Source: Alviniconcha marisindica (taxonomy: Eukaryota > Mollusca > Gastropoda > Provannidae). From it: a stretch of DNA of 64,000 nucleotides. Below, one piece after another: positions 1 through 25,024 of this stretch (the first letter of the stretch is position 1; each line of letters begins with the position of its first letter). The DNA lies in assembly GCA_018857735.1 (NCBI GenBank), contig JABMCL010000013.1, positions 176,001 to 240,000 on the forward strand, written 5' to 3'. The translations under genes and the position numbers were made by a program. The notes beneath the pieces are model-generated. The model was not told where the DNA came from, did not search any database, and saw only the letters and a list, made by a program, of their open reading frames with translations.

Positions 1-3000
1 ACACTTTTACATTTGACTCTGACCTCCAAACATTGAGGGCTACCTTGTGTGTGATGAAACTGTTTTGTTTTCTGACACTATTTTTCGGTCCTCTTGCATG
101 TTATTGAATAATTGCTTATGTATGGTCAGTGCTTTTGATTTGGTTAGTGCAGTGGTGATAAATGGTTTGGTTTTTTTTTTAGTTGAAGAGGTGCAGAAAT
201 TCGGAAAAAGGGTTTTAGCCTCTTTATCCAGGATTGTATGGGCAGACTTTGGTCCAGCTTTATCATCAGCACACTGAGTTAAGACTTTTGTAATTTCACA
301 GTGAACATAAAAACAAAACAAAAAACTGGATGTAATGGCAGATAATTATATATGCACTTATAACTTACTTGATGTAACGTGCAGTGGGCTTTTTGAGCCT
401 GTTTTATGGATTGTTTTTCTTGACACTTGTCCGAATCTCAGAGATTGTGTACTCTGTGCCTGTACATTGCAAGTTGTGAGTTGGAATTTACATGGATGTG
501 AAATGAGAAAATGTCAGTCATTGCATTGATCAGTGTCTTGTTCAGCCAGCTGCCTGGGGCAGAAACCTCAATATTGGCAACTCGTCAGACAATTTAAATT
601 GTCTGTCAACAACCGGCAGTCCATTAGGCCTTGCTTGTTCTTATCATTTTAAGTAAAACATGACCTCATTTCAGGGTTATGTTGGTGACCAAAAGGTGAA
701 ACTAAGAAGTGTAATTCTTTGTAAGCATGTATGGAGGTGGACAGGCCGGAAACTGAGAATCAGGTAAATTGACTTGGGCTCCTGCATCAAGTTTCCAGAA
801 CAAAAACAAACAAGAAAAGGATCTTGGGACATCTCGAGGGAGAACAGAAAGGCAACAGTATGTATAGCCAAAGAGCGTGACTAATCTTCAGGTACAAGTC
901 TTACACCTTCACACACCTGTGCATTTAGTTCTGTTTATATGAGGGAAACTGGATGTTTGTGATTATTATATGTACAAACACATGCATATAGTTAGAGGAG
1001 AACATTATTTTGTACTTTTCCTGCCACTGTAAAAACCTCAGGAGTTGGTGTTATTTTAGTTCCATTCAGCTTCAGTCAGCCATCCACCTCCAGTGACCGT
1101 CACTGAAGTTTCAAGGTCAGATGGTGTAGTTAAATAGAGCTAAAAGTCCTGGTTTGTAGCTACTTACCAGAGAAAGTTTAAACATTATATGATCATGACA
1201 TGATGTACATAATGCTAGTTTCAGTGAGTCGCATGTATAAAGGCAGCAACTGTTGCATTTCTTGTCACCTTGTCAAAACCTCAAGACTGGAATTGTCTGG
1301 GACACTAATGTTTTCAGATGGTACATGATGGTAACCTGTGTTGAGCTGTGCTTTTTTTCTTCTTTTTTTTTTTACTTGATAGAGTCAGAGCTATTTATCC
1401 ACTTTAAATGTGAGTTGACTGAGCATTTGCTCTTTTTGTTTTTGCCAAAGTTGTTACATTTTTGTGTTTTTTTGTTGTTGTTGCTGGAGATATAATACTG
1501 CTTAGTGTGTGTGTGGTCAGAAATTACTTGTATTTGTTTTTAGAGATATGAGTGCACAATGTGTTTCATATTTGTAAAATGGCATTATTACATGCCTGTG
1601 ACAGTGCTAAGCGCATGAGTTGGAGAATCCCACCCATTTTAATGTTGGGATGGTACTCCCTTTGAGATTGTTTTAAATCAAAGGAATGGTCAAGACAAAG
1701 GGTCTGGTGTTTTCTTGATCTTGAAACCCTTAGGCAGTCTTTGTCACAAAAACATTCTTGTCTTGTCAGTGAGTAATGGATATGCGTGACAAATAGTTCA
1801 CCACCAACTGGGCTTGTATTTCGTTATGGCAGTCCTCCATTTTCTTTTAATTGATCTGTTCATTTGTATGCTTTTTGTTTTAGAATGTGAGCATGCTACC
1901 TTGTTGAATGGGTTGCCCACTCAGCTGTTAAATGAATGGGTTGTGTCAGTAACAATGAAAAGTTGTTGCCCCCCTCCTTACTCCCCACCCCCTTTCAATT
2001 TTAAACTTTGTGACAGTAAGTTCTGGAACACTTGTTTTCTCCCCAAAAGCTTGGATTAGACCTGTACCGCAGGAAAAAGAAGGTGAAGTTTGTGAGACTG
2101 TGGACGGATGAGAGATACATGAAAGCATTATGTGCATGTGCAGGGCAGGCTGCGCACAGTGGGCGGGCTCACTGTTGGGTGCACAGGAAGAGATGCCAAA
2201 CAACTGGCTGTTAATTGTTGAGGAAGGACTGCTGCATCTGTGTTGATGGCTTCAGAGTAACAGTAAATAGGAAATAAAAGTGGATGTGGCCATTGAAAAT
2301 GTGCACAGCTGAGCTTTTAAAGGGCTTTCTTTGTGCATACACACAACTTGCAAGCCCAAGCAATCGGGTTCAAAAATGCATGAAAAGTGAAGGCAAGCCC
2401 ATTTAACTTCCAGTTGTGTGTTGTTTTTTTTTTTGTTTTTTTTTAAATATGGTCATGTCTACCCATACAAGTTTTACTTGTGTGTTCCAGAAGCCAAATG
2501 TAAGAGACTTCCTTCCTTCCTAAATAGCCATTAGCAAGTCAACTCATACCTTGATACCTGGACCCGTGGTTGGGTGGATACAGAAAACCAACCAAGAACT
2601 GTCAGTGATATAATGGAATAGTTATGTCACCAGTATCATGTAGGTACAGTGTACCTCTCCAACAAGTATACTAACTGTACTTTCAAGTTATTCTTTGGAA
2701 CAGGGATTTGTACTGCACTTTGGGTCTTATGTGTGATTTATTTACTGCTGCAACCTGTACACAAAATGTTACAAAAATCGTGTGCTTTTGGGCATCTTCT
2801 CACACATTGTTCCTAACAGTTTGTATTATATGAGAGAAAAAAATAAGTTTTTGTCAAAGCTTCCAGTTTGTTTGTGAACTTAAAAACAATGTGTGGCCTT
2901 TTTGTTTTGGGTCAGTTCTTGTAGAGTTCTGTACATATGAACTTTGTAATAGAACTTTGAGACAGGAACGCACTGAGACTTTTTTTCCTGGAGCCTGGAC

Positions 3001-4745
3001 TGTAATGCTGTAACATCACTGAAGTCATAGTGGTGTGCTGTATTCCATCTCTTACAGTTCAGCACAGTAGGCATTTCCCATGCACTGTGTTCTTTGCACT
3101 TTGATGTGGTGTATATTTGGATGTTCATTGAAAATGTAAAAGTTATGACATGTACCTGATGCAGAAACAAGTTGATGTGCTTTTATGAAATGTTTGACAT
3201 GTATGAAAGAGTGTCAGTCTTGTAATGATCAGTATTCATCTGCCTTTTATTAGTGTGAAGTTGTCTTTAACACAGGTGATTTTTTAGCCACAGACATTTT
3301 GTAGCTGTGTGAATTAAATAATGATAGCCTGTATACTGTATAGAGTTCTGCCTCATCATTGACCTAATTTAAGATGTAAAATAAGCAACAAGGTTTACAG
3401 ACCACTTGTGGTTCATTCTTTCTACATTCATGTTAGGTCATTTCCAAGGCATTTTAGCTGCCTGTTTAAATTTGTTTTTATTTTTATTGATTTGCTATTG
3501 TTGTTGTGGTGACTGTTTATGGTATCTGAAACCAATACATTATAAGCTAATTGAGCCTGGCTTACTGATTAATGACCATGACCTGTTTTGAGAATCACAG
3601 GAGTGAAAAGTATAGGTCACATATATATTCTCATTTTGAATGTGAGTTTACTGAGTGTTTACTCTTCTATAATTATTACCATCACATTCACTGAAAGAAA
3701 GTGATGCATTTGAAGCTACAGCAAAACAATGTCAGTGCTTTCTTGGGCATCTTGTAAGCAGTTTTCAAACCTTGTGGAGTAGTCTTTCTGGACTTATTCA
3801 TCGATTCTAGTTGCAGTACATGTCTGCAAAGTGAATCAGCATTGATCTGCAGATTTAACGGTTATTTCCTTTACATGTCAGTTTTGAATATGGGTCACTT
3901 GAGCACCTCTTTATTTGATTTTTCAGCCTGTTGTCTTGTGCTGTTTAACATGCATTGGAAAAATATGACTGTATTGAATCTCAACACTGTAGACTGGGAA
4001 CAAGCATGTTTTGAGAGTGACCCTTGTAAGCTGTGTATACTGGTTTACCATAAGCTAAGGGATGATGGGCTGGTTTGAATTGCATTTAGCTTGAAACCTC
4101 CGTCAAGGGTAGATTTGCCACTAGGTTTTCTGACCCACAGCTTTTGGTTCATTGGTCTTATTCAAAATGTGTATCTTAATGCTCTACTTAGAAAATACAG
4201 AGAAATATTGGTAACTTGCCCTATCTTCATGGAGACAGCTGGAAAATTCCATTGGCCTGTGTGAACCACAGCTTTTTCATCGATCAGCCTTGGTATGTGG
4301 AGGAGTGTGTCATACTGAGGTCCATGTTTTGCGTTTGCTAGATTCAGGCAAAGAGTACATGGTGTTGAACACGTGATGTTTCTGATAAATTCATGTCATT
4401 GTTACAGACCTTAAACAGTTTTTCTTTGTTGTTACAGTTTTTGTCTGTCAGTCTTTTTACACACATTTTATTCATGTTAAGATTTAACGTACACATTTTC
4501 CTCCTTTGCACTTGTTTGCATGATTGTTTGTGGTTTTCTTGGTGCAATGGCTGGTCCTTTGAACATTTTGTTTGCACTCTCACAGATGTTACACATTTTG
4601 TTTTGTAAATGATGTGATTTTGTTTTGTACAGTACACATACACGTGGTGATGTTTTGTCATTGTGATCCATTTTATTCATGACATTTTTAGGTTGTTGCA
4701 GATTATTGTTTCTTGACATGGTTAAATAAAGTTCACGTTTTTAAA
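1..4745 (+). other. Probable 3' UTR of an upstream plus-strand gene
   Basis: No reading frame here resembles a protein; the open frames are short and have low-complexity hydrophobic translations. The plus strand is T-rich throughout and carries a canonical AATAAA at 4725-4730 followed by a T-rich stretch, which suggests transcript cleavage near 4745. Another AATAAA at 2273-2278 could be an alternative site. The strand bias reverses at about 4.8 kb, where the opposing gene's 3' UTR begins. The coding part would lie left of the window. This is an inference from composition and the signal; unannotated intergenic DNA is the alternative. Confidence 0.45.
4725..4730 (+). terminator. Polyadenylation signal AATAAA of the left-hand plus-strand transcript
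   Basis: Canonical hexamer at the end of the T-rich plus-strand region, followed within 15 bases by a T-run. It lies about 140 bases from the opposing signal of the subunit B gene, so the two genes end tail to tail. Confidence 0.5.
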
Positions 4746-4884
4746 TGTGTGTACACTTCATTTGGAAATGTGCAGGTGTGTGTAAAACAATTTTTTTTTT
4801 TAGGCACAGCATTTGCTGCTTGTTGGTTTTTATGCAAATGAACATACGAAGTGTTGATCAAACATCAATTCCACTTTTGTTACT

Positions 4885-4890
4885 TTTATT
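4885..4890 (-). terminator. Polyadenylation signal of the V-ATPase subunit B gene
   Basis: TTTATT on plus is AATAAA on minus. It is the most distal minus-strand signal before the compositional switch at about 4.8 kb, and an opposing transcript ends about 140 bases to the left. Confidence 0.45.
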
Positions 4891-7153
4891 CCCTGTACAT
4901 TTTCTACATAATCCCAAAACAGGGTACAGATAAAGGAACACCAAGATGAACTCTGCAGCGATTTCTGTGTTTCCTCTGCAGTGATTTCTATTTCTACTTT
5001 GGTACCCTTTTTCAGTTCTGACTATTACATTCAGTGGATGAATATCATAGATGAAATACAAACAGTTAACTGCCATAACAACTTGCTGTACATTTGACAG
5101 CACCACCCACAATCACAGTACTCTTCGTTCTGGCATTCCAAGCAACATGCAGTCTTTTCCCCACAACAAATCCAAAGAGCACCACTGCAGTCTCACAGTG
5201 GCATGTGCTGAGAGTTTGACAGAATTACAATGATGCACACAAACTGCCTACACAATGTACACTTTTACGCTATTCAACAACAACCATCAAATGGGATGCT
5301 TTATCTGAACAGTCATTCACACTAGAAATGGACAGGAACCATAGTCCCAATCACAAAGTATGGCAAGTAGAAAAACTAAAACAACTGGTATCAAAATGAC
5401 CAACTAATCCACACTCCCAGCCTAGCTTCCCGGCACCTTCCTCCAAACTGCCAGAACTGGTTACCCCACTGAAGGGGCACTCCTCCATGCAGTTGTCCAC
5501 TGAAGCTGTCGGTGCCCTCTGACTAGTTTGGGTACTGTAAAAAGACTGAAAGCAACATGACGTCAAAGCACACGCGTCAACATGAGGCATGTCCATCCAA
5601 GATGCATAAAAAAAGGAGTCCATCTTGATGCAAAAGATTTTGGTTTTGTGATGGCGAAAGCAATGCGGACGATTGTAAAAGAAATGCCCAGTGCAGTTTG
5701 AGTTGTCTGTTACTTGACAGTTTTTTGGAGACATGGCTTAACCAATTACGGCAGTGGTTGGAGGAAGGATGTCATAAACCAGTGCTTGGAGTTTGCAACT
5801 ATTCCTGAAGTACTCTGACTTTCAGCTATGTCTTCTCATGGATACTGTGCCATAGGAAAATGCTTAATGGTTGGTGGTTGCCTACATCAAGGAAAGAGGA
5901 AGTGCTCTGTATTATCATTAACAGAGGCATGCCACAGAGCAGCATAACTGGACATGGAAATTCAGGCTCTACCTATCTGCTGGCGTAAAGTATTCCCATG
6001 CACCTTGCTTAGCAAAGAATCAACAGTGTTTTCAGAACTCTACTACTACTGAGTCATCTGACCAGCCATGAGAGACGGTGCTTGATTCTGTGGCTACACT
6101 ACTGTACATGTATCGATCACGCTGATCCCAGACCAACTGGTCATTTTAAATTTTAATATAGGATGTCGGTTCACAATTCTGATGGCAATTTTTTTTAAAT
6201 ACTACTTATATACACACAAGGCAGTTGTTAAAATGCTGAAGTATCAACTAAGAGTAAGACATTGAAACAAGGTACCCGGACTCAGAGAAACCCTAACAAG
6301 TTGCTAGCACAGGCTGACATTGTCTACAGACCAGTGCTACACACACAAATATCTGCCAACATACTAGTTGCAATTAATGTGCAACCAAGTACTATGCACC
6401 ATTAAAAAGAAAAGTTTGCATCCATTGTAAGTATGGAAAAAAAAAGATAGTAAAAAGTGGCATTTATTCAGCTACACACCAACATCACAGTAAACCTTGT
6501 ATTTAGTTCACCTACAGACATGAAACTGGCTACTTTGGTATCAAAACTACCACATAAACAATCCAAGACTCCCAGCAATGTTTTCATAATCAACACTCCA
6601 CAAATTGTCAGTCTGCTGGAACCTTACAGTGTTTGGAATGTAATATTGGGCAGGGAAAAACGAAGCAGATACAGTGACAACATTTGATCAATAACTTGTT
6701 TTGTGCCTCTCTCAGTTCGTCTCATGCTGCTGTAAACTTTAGCACTCAAGAGCTGATGCAGCCACTACCTTATAAACAATTACATAATAACCACTCTGGT
6801 GTTTAACATTTACTTCTGTTCCTAAAATGTTTCATCTTTCTGTCATCAGGTAGGTTGTAAATTTTGACAATGCAGATGCAGTGGCCTGCTCCACAAGAGA
6901 TGTAATACAGAAACAAAACAGGCTGTCCAAAGAACAAGCTGATGGAGCAACGAGTCCATGTGATATGCACACTGATTACGCATCAACAGATTCTTTATGC
7001 TCGCACCATTTTCATACACACATACCAATCGACATAAACCCTTTTGGTTTACATACTTCAAAACCAAGCTAAGGAGAGCTGAGAAATGTGAAACAGCAGA
7101 TAGTCAAGGTGAGATTTGCACAGGGTACTGGTGATGGTCATACAAGAGCTGTG

Positions 7154-7163
7154 GTCACGTGAC
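7154..7163. promoter_or_regulatory. Perfect GTCACGTGAC palindrome next to the stop codon
   Basis: The ten bases directly after the TGA form GTCACGTGAC, identical to the CLEAR/TFEB E-box consensus of lysosomal genes in vertebrates. It lies at the 3' end of a V-ATPase gene, not at its promoter, so a regulatory role is only a possibility. Confidence 0.25.
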
Positions 7164-20538
<13,375 letters not shown>

Positions 20539-20640
20539 GTTGATTATGCTACTGATCATGTGACTGTCACGCGCAATGACTGCTGCATAGCCTTCCGGAT
20601 TCGTGATCTGCCTTAACTCCCCTGTCGGCGGTGGCGTCTG
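20539..20640. promoter_or_regulatory. Probable shared bidirectional promoter
   Basis: The subunit B start codon (minus, 20538) and the presumed first exon of the LRR gene (plus, ending 20657) are about 100 bases apart and diverge. The interval is locally GC- and CpG-enriched against AT-rich flanks and has no TATA box that I can see. ATCATGTGAC at 20555-20564 is an E-box matching the CLEAR consensus at eight of ten bases. Transcription starts are not established. Confidence 0.5.
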
Positions 20641-20657
20641 CTGTCGGTGTTTGTGAG
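20641..20657 (+). other. Possible non-coding first exon end of the LRR gene
   Basis: TTTGTGAG followed by GTATGA is a plausible donor and no long open frame precedes it. It is needed because the first coding exon (22408) begins with an acceptor. The 5' border is unknown. Confidence 0.3.
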
Positions 20658-21065
20658 GTATGATTGTACATTAGGGGTGTAACTTGTCAACCTTAAGAGA
20701 AAATCAGGACTGCAAACATTGTGTGTTATTAAGGCTGTTCGGTTTGTTTTAAAATGTTATTGTCAAACCAGTGTTTACACAGAATTAATGGTTGCTTTCG
20801 AGGATCTAGTCATGTCTTCTCAGTCCTGTCTGTGGTGCAATCCAAATGCGTCTATCGTACAGGCACTTGACATTGTTTTCAGCCATGTTACTTTGCGTTT
20901 CTGCCATATTTTAAAGACCTGGCATTTTTCTCAGACCAAACTTTGTCCAAAGTATTAGTCTGATTGTTTTCAGTCATGTTACTTTGCGTTTCTGCCGTAT
21001 TTCAGACCTGGCAGTTTACTCAGACCAAACTTTGACCAAAGTATTAGTTCCCCAAAGCCCTCGTT

Positions 21066-21343
21066 AATAATAATGATAATAATGTACATTTATCATGCGC
21101 TCATCAACGCCCTGAGCGCTCACATGATACGTAATAACCAAAATATAATAGGCTATACACATGTAGAGTACAGTCCTACCAAAACAAGATTTACATAAAG
21201 TATTGTACTGAAAAACAAACACACACTACACTGCGCACATTCACATACACACACACACACATCAACTGCAATGAATTCAAATGTGTATGACGCTGATCTG
21301 TATCATAATCATACATGTGCATGCGCGCTCACACACATGCACA

Positions 21344-21389
<46 letters not shown>

Positions 21390-21420
21390 ACTGTAGCAGA
21401 AACTGGATATTGACATTAGT
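21066..21420 (-). mobile_element. LINE 3' tail copy, same family as 16.9-18.1 kb
   Basis: It shares ATGTACATTTATCATGC, a CTCATCAACGCCCTGAGCGCTCACATGA-like block, a CATGTAGAG block, an internal (CA)n tract (about 21344-21387) and CTGTAGCA.AAACTGG with the tail at 16.9-17.2 kb. A third copy lies at 44.0 kb. It lacks reverse transcriptase sequence, as expected for 5' truncation. Confidence 0.65.
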
Positions 21421-21823
21421 TTTAATTTTGATCTGTACACAGTCACGTCAGAATTTGGTGATGTATGCCCAGCAATTGGTGCATATTACTATGAGGACCA
21501 CCAGTTTTCTTGGAACTGACTTTGCTCACCTCTTGATCTTGCTGTATTATTCCAGCAAGACCAAATTTTGATATCATGTCCATGGACATGATATCTGTGT
21601 GACTTTGTCCACTGTCTCTATACATCTGTTACATTTTCTTGTCTTTTTTAATTGGGTGAAACATCAAAAGTCATGTCACAGCCAGCTTTGATGTACAGTT
21701 CATTCTGATTGTGGTAGTTTTAGACACCCTAGTTGCCTCATCAGTTGCACTAACAGTGTCAAATTCTTAATACCTTTCTGTATACTGATGAGCTCTTTTG
21801 ATTTCAGTAGATCAATCTGATGT

Positions 21824-21840
21824 AATATATATATATATAT

Positions 21841-21893
<53 letters not shown>
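21824..21893. repeat. (AT)n microsatellite
   Basis: Alternating AT/TA over about 70 bases with one AAAA interruption, in the first intron of the LRR gene. Confidence 0.95.
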
Positions 21894-21895
<2 letters not shown>

Positions 21896-22407
21896 TCTAT
21901 ATGGTGCCTGAACCTTCAGTATTTTGTCATTGTCAGTCATGCCAATTACCTACAGATGCTGTTCTATTGATGTGCAGGTGAACAAATCTTTTGCACAGTC
22001 CATTCTTCAAGTTCCTTTAGGAGCATCCACAATCATTAGTCTTTTTCTTATACTAGTTTTATGCATGTGTGGTGTCTGTGCTTCTATACCTGTGGCCTGT
22101 AGGCCATGTTTAGACTGTAGAGTGACATCTGTTTGAGTGGTGTTCACATCAGGAACTAAGACTGAATGGTGGTATAATCCAGCAACAACAACAACAAAAA
22201 TAGAGCATTTTGCACTCACACAGTCATTTTAAAGGCAAAAGTGATACCAAAATTCAGTCTGTTATCAAAAGGTAAAAGTAATCAGAAAAAAGAAGAAGAA
22301 AAATAATAATCTTTAGTTTGTACAAGTCTTTGCATACATGCTTTGTACACATTGGAGTATTATTTCATTCTTATTGTTTGCTGAGCATGTTTCTGTTTCA
22401 TGTTCAG

Positions 22408-22585
22408 AAGGTTCTTCCAAAGCTGATGACAGCAATGCCTCGTGGGAGGGATGCATCAACATTGAAACAGATCTGCATCAATGTCATAGCTCGTAATTTT
22501 GAACGTCTGTGGGCACAGCACTTTGACATCCAGTTTGGGGATATTCCACGACTGCTTCATGTCATTGGTCCATTTGATGATCTGC
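22408..22585 (+). CDS. LRR protein, first recognised coding exon
   Basis: Acceptor TGTTCAG, donor GTAAGTG, ends in phase 1. It encodes KVLPKLMTAMPRGRDASTLK and then QICINVIARNFERLWAQHFD. If the preceding exon is non-coding, translation starts at the ATG 22426-22428 or 22435-22437. Confidence 0.75.
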
Positions 22586-23390
22586 GTAAGTGAAATTATA
22601 AATTACCATCAGATGTTTTAAAGTACAAAGGCCCTTTTTCAGCTGTGAAGGCAGTTTTGCTGAAATCGAAATAATTATTTGTTTTAAGTAAAATGTTTGA
22701 GAGAAATTTGTCCATGATAAATACCTGCTCTTGAAAGGACCATTGGTCTTACAATGCTGAAACTCAGTTCTTGTTTTACTGTTCTTTTGTACATCAGATG
22801 TGAAAAAAAAATCATCTTTCCTTGATAAAAATGGGTAAGATAACAGCTGCTGCAAGAGCAGCACTAAGCAGTTCTACTATATGTACAGAATCTCTGTGTC
22901 TTTACATACTATAATATGATGGAAAATGTTCTGTTACTTTTGTCTGGGTATGCAATGATCTTCCTGTAATCTTCTTTGACTCTGAGCTGCATAGGTATCT
23001 TAGTGTACTTGTACAGAAGTGCCTGGATTTTGAGGCATTTTTGTAGCTATACAAGGGACTACATTTTTATGCTTGATTTCAGAACTGTTAACGCAGCTGA
23101 GCATTGGTTGACCTTAACTTTGATAAAGGCAATGTTTTTGCCATGTCATCATTAAAAGATGTATTTTAAACTATTTTGGGATAATCAAATGCTGAAAATA
23201 TGTGCAACCATATGTAATTCCAGTGTTACCCTGTCTTAACTCTGTGTAGTTATTCATAAAAAGTTCAATCTGAAAGTGCACACACAAAACAATTTTTAAA
23301 CAAAACCCAAATCAGGAAAAATCAGAAATACTTTTAAAGTGTTTACACTCTGTGTGTGTGTGTGTGTTTGTGTGAGTGCATGTTGTGGTG

Positions 23391-23424
<34 letters not shown>

Positions 23425-24827
23425 CTGCATACATGCATGTGCATGTGTACATAATATAATATTTTGTGTGTGTGTGTGTGTACGTGCATATGTATACTGT
23501 GTGGATGTTGTTGTTACAGCTGGTCAGCTTTGTCAAGACATTCTTCACAAATTGTTAAATTTGCGACTGCTGCGGAAGTCCCATCTTCAGCTGCTGTTAG
23601 TGCCTCAGATCACAGAGATCAACTTTGCTGCTACCTATGCTAATACTATTTCTGCTCAAGCCTTGGACATTTTGACACTGAGATGCAAGGTATTTCATTA
23701 CTTCATGTGCATTTTAACATTTATTCATAGTTCTGTCTTTGCTTTCATGTGGTAGTGCCAGTTTTACTAGTCATTGTTATATTTTGCAGCCAGATCGATT
23801 TTCAAGCTCGTCCTGTATATCATTGTCCAGCCCCTAAAGATCCATATGGGCAGCAGACAAATGAATATGTATTACCTGGAGAGAACTGTGTGCTTCTGCT
23901 GGTTTTTTCAATGGTCAGGTGGTATCACCTGAAGAGAACTTTTTGTCTCTCCCAGTTTTTGCACTGGTCCAGTGGCATCACTGCACTTGTTAGGTGGTAT
24001 CACCTGAAGAGAACTGTTTCTGCCAGTTTTTGCACCAAGTCAGATGGTACTCGCTGAAGAGAACAGTGTGTTTCTGCCAGTTTTTGCACCAGGTCAGATG
24101 GTATCATCTGAAGAGAACTGGGTGTTTCTGCCAGTTTTTGCACTGGTCAGGTGGTTTGAGATCAGGCCAAACTCCAAGCCTTATTTTCCAGCAGCTATGG
24201 AGGAAGGATGCAAAAACTGAGGCTTGGAGTGTGTCATGGTGTCTGTATGTAGAAGGTATCATCTACTGTTCTGACATTCTGTTGTAGTGCATTTTGTTGT
24301 TGTTGTTGCTACATTGAGCAAGTAGTAGGATGATGGTTCAATTCCGGTCAGAAGTTCTGGATTTTTACCCTTAAATAGCGGACAGTGTGGGAGATAGTTT
24401 TGAAGTGTGTGTTGTTATTTTGTTCTTTTCTTGATACATTTTTAGGAGTCTCATTGTGCTTGCAGAGGAATAAATGTGCTTCTGTATAATGAATGTGAAG
24501 AGTGGGATGGTGCACTGCACATTAGGTAGCACTCACGGCCTGCACACATTTTAGCTTCCATCCTTTAAAGGGATTAACAAAAGCAGGAATAATAAAATTA
24601 CTGTTCTTGTTGGTGTTATGATTATGATGACTGTTACTATTGGATAAAAGGGCTAGGGTATGCAAAATTGTATTGAACCACAACAGTCATACTTTCTAGT
24701 ACTGATGTGAGAGTGTCAAAGTACACCTTCTTGTCTTTACAACCAAACCACCAGTTGGAATCGTATACTCAATGCTGGGCATTCACATAACACAAACAAT
24801 ATGTATCATACACAGTGACAATAAATA

Positions 24828-24895
<68 letters not shown>

Positions 24896-24955
24896 AGTGC
24901 ATGCATGTGTGGTGTGTGGTGCACACATTTGTGTGTGTGGTGTGTGTGTGTGTGT

Positions 24956-25024
<69 letters not shown>

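Larger units (their letters stand above)
4865..7163 (-). other. 3' UTR of the V-ATPase subunit B gene
   Basis: This is the stretch after the TGA at 7166-7164, read leftwards. It has no credible coding frame. The best minus-strand signal is AATAAA (TTTATT on plus) at 4890-4885; another at 6468-6463 could give a shorter transcript. The length, about 2.3 kb, is inferred from the signal position only. The first ten bases after the stop are the palindrome GTCACGTGAC (7163-7154). Confidence 0.5.

Noticed and set aside
5351..5734. 127-codon minus frame with several Cys
   Set aside because: Lies in the presumed 3' UTR of the subunit B gene, matches no family and has no splice or start context.
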